A stretch of DNA of 64,000 nucleotides, taken from positions 8,926-72,925 of the forward strand of contig JBGSSS010000211.1 in assembly GCA_041736895.1 (NCBI GenBank). Direction: 5' to 3'. Shown here in pieces: positions 17,522-25,444 of the stretch; the first letter of the stretch is position 1; each line of letters starts with the position of its first letter. A model generated the notes under the pieces. It made no database searches. It had not been told where the DNA came from and saw only the letters and a list, made by a program, of their open reading frames with translations. The stretch comes from JANRLT01 sp041736895 (GTDB taxonomy: Bacteria; Planctomycetota; Planctomycetia; Pirellulales; JALHPA01). The translations under genes were made by a program, and so were the position numbers.

Positions 17522-20500
17522 CTAGCCAGCCGCCGGCGCAAGCTGCAAGAGAGATTTGAGCGGGGCCATGATCGCTTCGCTGGAGACGGTCGCTTTGTCC
17601 AAAGGTAGATACGCGCTTTTCTCGTCAACGATACGCAACCGGCCCTTACTCAGTCTGGCCAATTGCTCGATCTTCGCGCGATTTTGATACAACAGCACCG
17701 CATAAATCTCCTCACGCTGGATGGTGTCGATCTGCCACGCGGCTGCTAGCATGCGCAACTCGGCAAGCGCGAGAAGTTTCTCGACCGGCTCCGGCACCTC
17801 GCCGAACCGATCGTGCAATTCCGCTCGCAGGTCCGTGATATCCTTCGGTAAGGTGACCCGCGACAGCCGGCGATACAGATCGACCTTCAGCCGTAGATCC
17901 TGCACATAGTTTCGCGGCAGGTACGCTTCGACCGGCAGGTCGATATGGACGTGCATCAGCTTGCGCGGCGGCAGTTTCTTCATTCGCCGGACCGCCCCTT
18001 CGAGCAGTTCGCAATACAGCTCGTACCCTACCGCCGCGATGTGACCGCTTTGCTGCGTGCCGAGAATATTCCCCGCGCCGCGAATTTCCAAATCCCGCAT
18101 CGCGATCGCGAACCCCGCGCCAAGGTTGCTGAATTCCTCGATCGCTTTGAGACGCTTGGCGCTCGTCCCGCTCAGGAATTTGTTCTGGTCGATGAGCAGA
18201 TAGCAGTAGGCACGATGCTTGTCGCGGCCCACACGGCCGCGCAATTGATGCAAGTCGGCCAGTCCGTAGCGGTCAGCGTCGTCGATGAAAATCGTGTTGG
18301 CATTCGGGATGTCCAGGCCGCTCTCGATGATCGTCGTCGCGACCAGGATATCCGCGCGGTGTTCGATGAACTGCATCATCACGCTTTCCAGGTCGTCTTC
18401 GTGCATCTGCCCATGGCCGATGCAGATCGTCGCCTCGGGCACAATCCGCTGCAAGCGGGCGGCAACTTCGCCGATGTCCGAAATCTTGTTGTGGACGAAG
18501 TAAACCTGCCCGCCGCGGTTCAACTCGCGCAAGATCGCATGCCGCAAAAGTTCGTCGTCGAACCGCGCGACGCGTGTTTCGACAGCCTGGCGATTCTCGG
18601 GCGGAGTTTCCAAGCTGCTGATATCGCGAATGCCAAGCAGCGAGAGATGCAATGTCCGCGGAATCGGTGTCGCGGTCATCGTGAGGACATCGACCGACAT
18701 GCGGATGGCTTTGAGCTTTTCTTTGATCCCGACGCCGAAGCGTTGTTCCTCGTCGATGATCACGAGTCCCAGATTCGCAAATTCGAGATCGGCCGAAGCA
18801 ATGCGATGCGTGCCGATCACGATATCGACGCCGCCCGCTTTCGCGGCGCGGACGATGCGGTTCTGTTCCTTTTCGGTGCAGAAGCGGCTAAGAACCGAAA
18901 TCTGCACCGGGTAGCCGCTCGTGCGCTGTTTGAAGGATCGCCCATGCTGCTCGGCGAGGATCGTCGTTGGGACGAGGACGGCGACCTGATAGCCGGCTTC
19001 GACTGCTTTGAACGCCGCGCGCATCGCCACTTCGGTTTTGCCGAAGCCGACGTCGCCGCAGAGCAACCGGTCCATCGGCCGCGGGCGCTGCATGTCGTCT
19101 TTGATCGCGCGGATCGCCGTCAATTGGTCTGGCGTTTCGTGGTAGGGGAACGCCGCGTCGAATTCGATCTGCCACTGCGAATCCTCGGGAAAGGCAATGC
19201 CCGGCCGCATCTCGCGCACGGCCTGAAGCTGGAGCATTTCGAGCGCCAGGTCCTGCACCGCCTTTTCGGCGGCCGCTTTTTGCTTGAGCCAACTCTTGCC
19301 GCCGATCTTGCCGAGCGACGGTTTGCTTTTGCTTCCGCCGACGTACTTTTGCACTAGCTCGATGTTCGTCGCAGGGACGAAAATTTTCGTCCCACCATGA
19401 AACTCGAGTTCGAGATGCTCCTCCGTCTGCGCGCCGGCTTCCATGAGCTTCAGCCCGCGGAAGCGCCCGATCCCGTGGCCGAGGTGGACGACGTAATCCC
19501 CCTCGCGCAGGTCGAGGAAGCTGTCAATGACCCGGCCGAGGCGTTTGCGATTCGCGATCGCGATGTCGCTGCGGTGAAATAGCTCGTTGGCGCTGACCAG
19601 GGCGATCCGCTCGGTGACCAAGCGAAACCCGGCGCGCAAGTGGCCGACGATGTAGCTCAATCGTTCGCTTCTCGCGAGCTGCGTTTCCTTGAACAGTTCC
19701 TTAAACCGCTCGGTTTCGATTTCATTGGGGCAGACCAAGATCAACCGCTGCCCCTCGCCGACATGATCAAGTTCCCCGCGCACCCGTTCGAGGTCGCCGC
19801 TGAAGCGCTCGACCGATTCGATGCGCAAGTCGCAGCTTGCTTCGAACGAGCCGCCGGCAATCGCCGCAGCCGTGATCGAAGGGAACTTGAAGAGCGCGGA
19901 TTGGACATCCTCCATTTCATGAAAGTCCTGCGGCTTTTCGACCCGCTGCAAATAGAACCGCGCCTCTTCATTAATCTCGGCCGGCTCGATGAGCATGACC
20001 CACGTGCCGCACGGCAAGTAATTCGTTACTTGCGCGCGATCCGTGCGATACGGATGAACGAGGCTCAGATCGAGCGACGTCAAATTGCTCAGACTGCGCT
20101 GCGTGGCGATCTCGAACGCGCGGATCGATTCAACCTGGTCGTCGAACAACTCCACACGCAGCGGATGCTCCCAGTCGGGCGCATACAGATCGAGAATGCC
20201 GCCGCGTTGCGAGAATTCGCCGGGCAATTGCACGGCGGTCGTCGCATTAAAACCGTTTTCGACCAGCCATTGCAGCAATTCCGGCACGTCGAGCGATTCG
20301 CCGACCGCGATCCGCCGCGTCCGTTCTTCGAGCAGCGCGGGACTCGGGACGGGTTGCAACAACGCCGTGATCCCAGTGACCAGCAATTGCGGGCCGCGGC
20401 CGGTGAGATACTTTTTCAGCAGCCGCAGTCGTTCGCCGTGAACCTCGTCCGATAGCGTGAGGTCGTCGCCCGCCGCTTCCCATGCCGGAAAGATCTCGGC

Positions 20501-20764
20501 CGTCGCGTCGCTAAACAACTTCACATCGGCGACGAAACTATCCGCATTGTCGGGATGCGGGATCACGACCACGAGCGGACCCGGCGCATGCTGCAACAGA
20601 TTCGCCACCAAGAGCGCGCACGACGATCCCCACACTCCGCCGAATGTTGCCCCATGGCCAGCGGCCAATTGCGCGAGGGCGTGTGTGTAATCGGGGGTCT
20701 GCTCGAGTTTTGCAACCAGCTCCGCCAAGGGCGCGGACTGCGCTGGTTCAGCCAGCGTGGACAT
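17522..20764 (-). CDS. mfd: Transcription-repair coupling factor Mfd
   Basis: About 1080 residues from ATG 20764; an upstream TTG adds three residues. A UvrB-homology region (1-~350) is followed by the CarD-like RNA polymerase interaction domain with REGDYVVHLGHGIGRFRG, a RecG-like helicase with Walker A CGDVGFGKTEVAMRAA and DEEQRFG, QLRGRVGRDKHRAYCYLL, and the C-terminal TRCF domain. It removes stalled RNA polymerase and recruits UvrA. Length and domain order are complete. Confidence 0.97.
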   Translation of the reverse strand: MSTLAEPAQSAPLAELVAKLEQTPDYTHALAQLAAGHGATFGGVWGSSCALLVANLLQHAPGPLVVVIPHPDNADSFVADVKLFSDATAEIFPAWEAAGDDLTLSDEVHGERLRLLKKYLTGRGPQLLVTGITALLQPVPSPALLEERTRRIAVGESLDVPELLQWLVENGFNATTAVQLPGEFSQRGGILDLYAPDWEHPLRVELFDDQVESIRAFEIATQRSLSNLTSLDLSLVHPYRTDRAQVTNYLPCGTWVMLIEPAEINEEARFYLQRVEKPQDFHEMEDVQSALFKFPSITAAAIAGGSFEASCDLRIESVERFSGDLERVRGELDHVGEGQRLILVCPNEIETERFKELFKETQLARSERLSYIVGHLRAGFRLVTERIALVSANELFHRSDIAIANRKRLGRVIDSFLDLREGDYVVHLGHGIGRFRGLKLMEAGAQTEEHLELEFHGGTKIFVPATNIELVQKYVGGSKSKPSLGKIGGKSWLKQKAAAEKAVQDLALEMLQLQAVREMRPGIAFPEDSQWQIEFDAAFPYHETPDQLTAIRAIKDDMQRPRPMDRLLCGDVGFGKTEVAMRAAFKAVEAGYQVAVLVPTTILAEQHGRSFKQRTSGYPVQISVLSRFCTEKEQNRIVRAAKAGGVDIVIGTHRIASADLEFANLGLVIIDEEQRFGVGIKEKLKAIRMSVDVLTMTATPIPRTLHLSLLGIRDISSLETPPENRQAVETRVARFDDELLRHAILRELNRGGQVYFVHNKISDIGEVAARLQRIVPEATICIGHGQMHEDDLESVMMQFIEHRADILVATTIIESGLDIPNANTIFIDDADRYGLADLHQLRGRVGRDKHRAYCYLLIDQNKFLSGTSAKRLKAIEEFSNLGAGFAIAMRDLEIRGAGNILGTQQSGHIAAVGYELYCELLEGAVRRMKKLPPRKLMHVHIDLPVEAYLPRNYVQDLRLKVDLYRRLSRVTLPKDITDLRAELHDRFGEVPEPVEKLLALAELRMLAAAWQIDTIQREEIYAVLLYQNRAKIEQLARLSKGRLRIVDEKSAYLPLDKATVSSEAIMAPLKSLLQLAPAAG

Positions 20765-20923
20765 ACGTCGCAATTTTAGCGAGTTCGCTGGCGGTCGGGG
20801 AGTGGAGAAACATTGTACCAGATAATTCCTGCCGATGGGCTTACCATCCGCAAACTAAGTGGCACATGTAAAAAGAACTTCCCTCTTTTCAATCATCCCA
20901 TGAATCTATCGATCGCTCCGTTT

Positions 20924-21143
20924 GATCCCGAAAGGGATCGTAGAACTTAGCCGGTGGTCGACGCGCAGCGGCGCACCACCGGTTCATTCGCCATCGAAAT
21001 ACAGCACCCTGGAAGGGTGCTAGACGGTTATTTTTCGCCACGGTTCTAGCATCCCTTCAGGATGCTCGATCCATGATTCGACTAGACCGGTGGTGCGCGG
21101 AGTACCGCGACCACCGGCTAAGTTCTCTGATCCCTAGCGGGAT
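20924..21143. repeat. Nested palindrome array, three hairpin types in mirror order
   Basis: Six short palindromes run A-B-C-C'-B'-A'. A is GATCCCGAAAGGGATC (20924) and A' is GATCCCTAGCGGGATC (21128). B is the CCGGTGGT...ACCACCGG hairpin (20951-20982) and B' its partner (21086-21116). C is AGCACCCTGGAAGGGTGCT (21002) and C' AGCATCCCTTCAGGATGCT (21047). The whole 220 bp is therefore an inverted repeat of already palindromic units. It fills most of the gap upstream of mfd. Confidence 0.75.
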
Positions 21144-21243
21144 CAATTCGGGAAGTTATTTTACTTTCGACCCTAAGGATCGCGCTGTCGACCGTTGCTT
21201 TAACAGAACGCTGTCTTTGTTCGCATTGTCGCTGTCAACGAAA

Positions 21244-21273
21244 ACACCTCGGGCTCTGGCGAACCCGAGGTGT
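21244..21273 (-). terminator. Rho-independent terminator after the amphipathic lipoprotein gene
   Basis: A GC-rich stem, ACACCTCGGG with inverse CCCGAGGTGT, has a ten-base loop and is followed on the minus strand by TTTTCG. It lies 35 bp downstream of the gene ending at 21308. Confidence 0.8.
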
Positions 21274-21307
21274 GAAATTTCAAAAAAATTTTCGGCAGAA
21301 TATCGTA

Positions 21308-21781
21308 CTACTTGCCGGCTTCTGGAGTAGGGGTCACCGGATCCGCCGGCTTGAGGGCGTCGCCGGCTTTGTTGAGGGCGTCGCCTGCTTTGTTCAGGGT
21401 GTCCCCGATCGCTTCCTTGGTTGCCTCCGAGGCATTCGCCCCTTCTTTCTTAAGGCTGTCGAGGGCCTTGTCGGCGGCGTCAATCGCTTTGTTGCCTTCT
21501 TGGCCTACGTTTTCAATGACTTTCTTGGTTTCATCCTTGATGTCTTTCGCCGCGTCGCCAACTTTTTCGCCAACGTCGGCTGCGCCTTCCTTGACTTTGT
21601 CGACGCCAGCTTGGGTAGCTTCACCAAGCTTCTTTGCGCCTTCAGCCGTTTTGTCCTTGATATCTTGGCCGGCTTTCTTGGCGTCTTCGGCAGCCTTCTT
21701 CGCGTCTTCCTTGGCCTTGTCATTGCAGCCAGCGAACGCAAGTGACACGATCATCAGCAATCCGAGAAAATACTTGGACAT
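21308..21781 (-). CDS. Lipoprotein with amphipathic 11-mer-type repeats
   Basis: 157 residues from ATG 21781, chosen for its GGAG ten bases upstream; a frame reaching 21871 is not supported by a ribosome-binding site. The signal LLMIVSLAFAGC has a lipobox Cys near residue 19. The rest is Lys/Ala/Asp-rich and helical, with recurring AKKAAEDAKKA, AAKDIKDETKK and LNKAGDALNKAGDAL units resembling apolipoprotein or LEA-type helices. It likely coats a membrane or acts as a spacer, but no function is established. A terminator follows. Confidence 0.75.
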   Translation of the reverse strand: MSKYFLGLLMIVSLAFAGCNDKAKEDAKKAAEDAKKAGQDIKDKTAEGAKKLGEATQAGVDKVKEGAADVGEKVGDAAKDIKDETKKVIENVGQEGNKAIDAADKALDSLKKEGANASEATKEAIGDTLNKAGDALNKAGDALKPADPVTPTPEAGK

Positions 21782-21883
21782 CTTCTGCTCCAATTTGTAA
21801 GAGAAAAAACGTGGGTGGGGTTTTGTGCGAGGGACCAGCTTATTTGACAGTGAAAACGAGCGTGCGCCCATCCGCAGGGGCGT

Positions 21884-21914
21884 AAAAAAAGGGGTGTTCT
21901 GTGAAGAACACCCC
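21884..21914 (-). terminator. Rho-independent terminator after the 43-residue lipoprotein gene
   Basis: A perfect 10-bp stem GGGGTGTTCT/AGAACACCCC with a GTGA-type loop; on the minus strand it runs into TTTTTTT. It lies 28 bp past the small lipoprotein stop. Confidence 0.85.
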
Positions 21915-21942
21915 TTCTTGTGATCAACAGATCAAGCCAAAC

Positions 21943-22074
21943 TTACATCTTTGGTGGTTCTGGAGTCTTTTCTGGAGTCTTTTCTGGAGTCTTGGTATCC
22001 TTGGCCTTGTCGCCGCAACCAACCATCGAGACGCTCAACGCAGCAATAACCATCAAGCTGAAAAACTTCTTCAT
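21943..22074 (-). CDS. 43-residue lipoprotein with TPEK repeats
   Basis: The frame reads a signal segment KKFFSLMVIAALSVSMVGC, a lipobox Cys at residue 20, then DKAKDTK and three TPEK/TPEP units ending in PKM. It is very short, but it has a good signal, a terminator directly downstream and the same GCxDKAK start of the mature protein as the neighbouring lipoprotein at 21308-21781. The two probably derive from a common leader. Function unknown. Confidence 0.7.
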   Translation of the reverse strand: MKKFFSLMVIAALSVSMVGCGDKAKDTKTPEKTPEKTPEPPKM

Positions 22075-22489
22075 GTGAAAATCCTCTGTGAAAAAATGGG
22101 GAACCTGACACCGTTATCAACGTGATTCGGTCGCGAGTCGGCCTCATGCTGGAACCGCCTGGACCCAAGCAGAGAGAAACCGCTTACGATAAAGAGAGCC
22201 ACAGTATGTCTTGGATATTCCCAAAAACAACAAAAAAATTTTCCAACCCCAATTTTCCGCGGCATTTTGGCCTTTTTCGATGAATCGCCAAGATTCTGGC
22301 CGGCGCGGCGAAGGAAAAGTTGGCCGATTGTCGTGATCGTATGACCGCAGGGGCAAGATTCCTGGCTTTCTTGCCCTGTTCCAGGATTGTTTCTTCCTTT
22401 TCGGAGCAATTTTTTCACCTTATACTGAAATCCTCTCGCCCGGGAATAAAACGCCCGTTCGAGTGCTCTTATTCTTGGGGCCAAACGGA
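22075..22489. other. 415-bp divergent gap between lipoprotein and sigma factor genes
   Basis: This region must hold two promoters, one in each direction. It is AT-rich around 22205-22240 with runs of A and T, in keeping with a promoter for the lipoprotein genes. No ORF or stable fold was convincing. Confidence 0.35.
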
Positions 22490-23047
22490 ATGTCACAATC
22501 TGCCGCGGAGCTGAACCTGGCCACGCTGGTCGCCGACCATGCGGCGGACTTGTATCGCTATGCCTACCGATTGTGTGGCTCGACGGTCGATGCGGAAGAT
22601 CTCGTCCAGCAAACATTCCTTCTGGCCCAACAGCACCTCGACCAACTGCGCGACGCCACGGCAGCGCGGGCTTGGCTGTTCAGTCTGCTCCGTTCGTCCT
22701 TCAGCCGGCTTGTGCGCAAGACTCGGCCGAGTAGCGGAACCGATTGTGATTGCCAATTCGACGAGCTGCCCGAGGTGGAACTCGCCGGATTGGATAGCCC
22801 ATTTGACGTCGAAGCTCTGCAATTGGCGCTGAATAAGCTGCCGGAGGAGCAGCGGTTGGTTGTGGTCGGGTTTTACTTTGAAGAATGTTCGTACCAAGAA
22901 TTGGCCCAGCGATTGCAGATTCCGATCGGCACCGTGATGAGCCGCTTGGCCCGAGCCAAGACACAACTCCGGACGCTACTTGCTGACAAAAGCGAGTTAG
23001 CGCCCGCGGAAGATGAGGTTCCCGAACCGACGTTGTTTTGGTCGTAG
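22490..23047 (+). CDS. ECF RNA polymerase sigma factor
   Basis: About 185 residues from ATG 22490. Region 2 includes DLYRYAYRLCGSTVDAEDLVQQTFLLAQ (core-binding and -10 recognition) and region 4 has LPEEQRLVVVGFYFEECSYQELAQRL with an HTH for the -35 element. It is followed after a paired repeat by a membrane-anchored protein in the anti-sigma position. The target promoters are unknown. Region boundaries and length are standard for ECF factors. Confidence 0.9.
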   Translation: MSQSAAELNLATLVADHAADLYRYAYRLCGSTVDAEDLVQQTFLLAQQHLDQLRDATAARAWLFSLLRSSFSRLVRKTRPSSGTDCDCQFDELPEVELAGLDSPFDVEALQLALNKLPEEQRLVVVGFYFEECSYQELAQRLQIPIGTVMSRLARAKTQLRTLLADKSELAPAEDEVPEPTLFWS

Positions 23048-23053
23048 GTTGAT

Positions 23054-23134
23054 GTAGCCAAGGTCGTAAGACCTTGGATGAATGTAGCTGGAGTTTTGAA
23101 CCCCGACTGTCCAAGGTCTCACGACCTTGGCTAC
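23054..23134. repeat. Paired AAGGTCGTAAGACCTT palindromes
   Basis: GTAGCCAAGGTCGTAAGACC (23054) and the inverse GGTCTCACGACCTTGGCTAC (ending 23134) face each other across about 33 bp. A single half of the same family lies at 60911-60930. The element sits between the sigma factor and anti-sigma genes. Confidence 0.65.
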
Positions 23135-23143
23135 TATTGATTC

Positions 23144-23989
23144 ATGTTGTTGACGCCGCGCGAACTCGAATTGCTTCCCGCTCTGCCTGCTGAGTTGTCT
23201 CAGCATGGCAAGAGTTGCGATTCTGCTGCGCCGCCGGAAGCCACGCTGATTCAAGCTGCCGCAGCGATCGGGGCGGACCCGGCGGAAGTTGTGCGCTTGC
23301 AAGCCAAGCTCGCGGCCGATGAAATCCTCCGCAATCGCGTCTATACACTCAAAGCCTGGGATCGGCAGTTGGCCGCGGCGATGCCGCAGGTTGCCGTGCC
23401 AGCGAATCTCGAACTGCGCGTCCGGCAAGCGTTGGCCATTGCCGAGCCAGCGCTCGAACCGGTGGCCTTGAACACGAACACCACGCCGCAAAAGTATTCT
23501 CGCCGGCGCTGGCTGGGCGGGGTTGCTGCCGGCGGAGTTGCCGCCGCGGCCGGGTATCTCGGTTGGCTGAATTGGCCGCGTTCTCGGACACTAGATCAAA
23601 ACGAGATCGCCGATGCGGGTCGTTGGTTGGATCAGTACTTGCGTGAGGATCGCTGGAACAAGGACAATTTTCCTTTAAAAGAATACCCGCTGCCGGCCGT
23701 GCTGCGTTATCAACCCCTGGGCTGGCAATCCATCGGCCGCGAGCTGGGGACTCCAGCGGTCGCCTATGACTACACCACAAACGACGGCCAACGCGCGGCG
23801 TTCTTTGTCATTCCGCAGCCAGAGAGCAATCTAACAACCGCCGTCCCCTTCCGGCCGCAAAGCAGCACCCAGGGGATGTGCATCGGCCATTGGCGGCAGG
23901 GTCCGAATCTGATGGTTCTGGTCGTCGAGGGGAACGAATCGCGGTACAAGAACTTCTTGCGCCCTGACCGTGATGTGCCAGTGGTTTAG
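23144..23989 (+). CDS. Membrane-anchored putative anti-sigma factor
   Basis: 281 residues. The cytoplasmic N-terminal ~115 residues are charged and Ala/Leu-rich. A Tat-like or plain signal-anchor RRRWLGGVAAGGVAAAAGYLG is at about 124-145, followed by an extracytoplasmic domain of some 135 residues with YDYTTNDGQRAAFFV. It has no classical zinc CHCC motif. Position directly after an ECF sigma gene is the main reason for the call; the protein is not recognised by sequence. Confidence 0.55.
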   Translation: MLLTPRELELLPALPAELSQHGKSCDSAAPPEATLIQAAAAIGADPAEVVRLQAKLAADEILRNRVYTLKAWDRQLAAAMPQVAVPANLELRVRQALAIAEPALEPVALNTNTTPQKYSRRRWLGGVAAGGVAAAAGYLGWLNWPRSRTLDQNEIADAGRWLDQYLREDRWNKDNFPLKEYPLPAVLRYQPLGWQSIGRELGTPAVAYDYTTNDGQRAAFFVIPQPESNLTTAVPFRPQSSTQGMCIGHWRQGPNLMVLVVEGNESRYKNFLRPDRDVPVV

Positions 23990-24127
23990 AGCAGCAAGTC
24001 CGCTGCGTTCTTTCTTGTAGTAGTCGATCTAGCGCTGTCAGACAACGTCGTCGTCTTTGCAATTCCGAAAGACCGACCGTGAATAGCCCGGCCCGGCACA
24101 ACATGATGCAACTGCTTAGACGGAATA

Positions 24128-24319
24128 GCTCCGAAGGAGCGGCAGCGTGTAGCCAGGGGCGTAAGCCCCTGGAAAGTGTGCAATTAGACAAGCAAAGCCC
24201 CGAAGGGGCGGCAGAATCATCGCGTAGGCACTTCTGCCGCCCCTTCGGGGCTTTCGTTTCTTGCGATTCCTTTCCCAGGGGCTTGCGCCCCTGGCTACAT
24301 TCCTTCGCTCCTTCGGAGC
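24128..24319. repeat. Nested palindrome array, mirror order
   Basis: Six palindromes in the order A-B-C-C'-B'-A': GCTCCGAAGGAGC (24128), CCAGGGGCGTAAGCCCCTGG (24153), GCCCCGAAGGGGC (24197), GCCCCTTCGGGGC (24239), CCAGGGGCTTGCGCCCCTGG (24275), GCTCCTTCGGAGC (24307). The whole 192 bp is an inverted repeat of hairpins. It occupies the gap between the anti-sigma gene and lptB. Confidence 0.8.
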
Positions 24320-24491
24320 TAATGCTAGATCACACGGAACTTCGGGTCCGTGCTATTGACGAACAGTCGCTTCGGACCGAAATGCAGAAGGCAAACTCAG
24401 AAGAACCTGACGATGATCGCTAGACGTTGTACTAGTGCCGTTTCATTCCCTAATCGAAGCAACCCGACAAACACGGCACGACGACTTCCAT

Positions 24492-25310
24492 TTACCACTC
24501 GCTATGATTCGACACCGCTTCACCCGCGCGCGGCGAGCGTCCGCTCAGCGGCGCGTTGACCGGCGCGCGTTTCGGCGGCGGGGTGAAGATGCCGGGGTCG
24601 TCGCCGAAGTAGAACTTGCGGGCGTCGGGATTATTCAGCACTTCTTCGGCCGTACCTTCGCAGAGAACTTCGCCCGCACGGATCACATAGCTGCGGTCGA
24701 CAATGGCGAGCGTCTCGCGCTCGCGATGGTCCGTGATCAGGATCGAAATCCCGTCATCGCGCAGTTGGCGAATGATCGCTTGGATGCTGTTGATCGTCAC
24801 CGGGTCGATGCCGGTGAACGGTTCGTCGAGCAAGATAATCGTCGGATTGCTCACCAGACAGCGGGCGATCTCGAGCCGCCGCTTCTCGCCGCCCGAGAGC
24901 GACATGGCGAGCGATTTGCGAATCTTGACGATGTCGAACTGGTGAAGGAGTTCCTCGGCCCGCGCGCGGCGCGTCTTGCGATCCATGTCGAGGAGTTCCA
25001 TGACCGCGAGCAGATTCTGTTCTACGGTCAGCTTGCGAAAGACGGATTGCTCTTGCGCGAGGTAGCCCATTCCGCCGTCGCGCGAGCGGCGATACATCGG
25101 CCAGCGGGTGACGTCGAGCCCGTTGAGCGTGACGTTGCCGGCGTCGGGTTCGACGAGGCCGCAGGTCATGCGAAAGCTGGTCGTCTTGCCGGCGCCGTTG
25201 GGTCCGAGGAGTCCGACGATTTCGCCCTGTTCGACGCGAAAGTTGACGCCCTTCACGACTTGGCGTCCGCCGTAGGTTTTTTGGAGATTGTTCGCTTCGA
25301 GCAGGGCCAT
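24492..25310 (-). CDS. lptB: LptB-like ABC transporter ATPase
   Basis: 272 residues. Walker A GLLGPNGAGKTTSFRM (~33), an MGYLAQEQSVFRKLTVEQNLLAVMEL segment typical of LptB (~80-105 as consecutive short motifs), the signature LSGGEKRRLEIAR and Walker B IILLDEPFTGIDP. In LPS-bearing bacteria LptB powers the LptFG transport of lipopolysaccharide. The C-terminal ~35 residues extend beyond the usual end with a Pro/Arg-rich tail. Adjacent lpt genes are absent, so the substrate is inferred from family only. Confidence 0.88.
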   Translation of the reverse strand: MALLEANNLQKTYGGRQVVKGVNFRVEQGEIVGLLGPNGAGKTTSFRMTCGLVEPDAGNVTLNGLDVTRWPMYRRSRDGGMGYLAQEQSVFRKLTVEQNLLAVMELLDMDRKTRRARAEELLHQFDIVKIRKSLAMSLSGGEKRRLEIARCLVSNPTIILLDEPFTGIDPVTINSIQAIIRQLRDDGISILITDHRERETLAIVDRSYVIRAGEVLCEGTAEEVLNNPDARKFYFGDDPGIFTPPPKRAPVNAPLSGRSPRAGEAVSNHSEW

Positions 25311-25363
25311 GGGGTAATCCTTTACCGGGCGAATCTAGCACTGACAAATCGAAATAATCGATC

Positions 25364-25408
25364 GCTATGACGCAAGCGTGAAGGGTAGCCCTACGCTTGC
25401 GTCATAGC
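25364..25408. repeat. GCTATGACGCAAGCG palindrome
   Basis: GCTATGACGCAAGCGT (25364) and its inverse ACGCTTGCGTCATAGC (ending 25408) form a 16-bp-arm hairpin with a 13-bp loop. A second copy is at 63300-63341. It lies between lepB and lptB, both minus strand. Confidence 0.7.
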
Positions 25409-25444
25409 AATGAGACATTCACTGCTTAATCTGACACTTTCCGC

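Noticed and set aside
21782..21871. Longer N-terminus for the amphipathic lipoprotein
   Set aside because: It would bury the signal peptide 30 residues inside, and the ATG at 21781 has its own ribosome-binding site.
24128..24319. CRISPR array
   Set aside because: Units are palindromes in mirror order, not direct repeats with regular spacers, and no cas gene is present.
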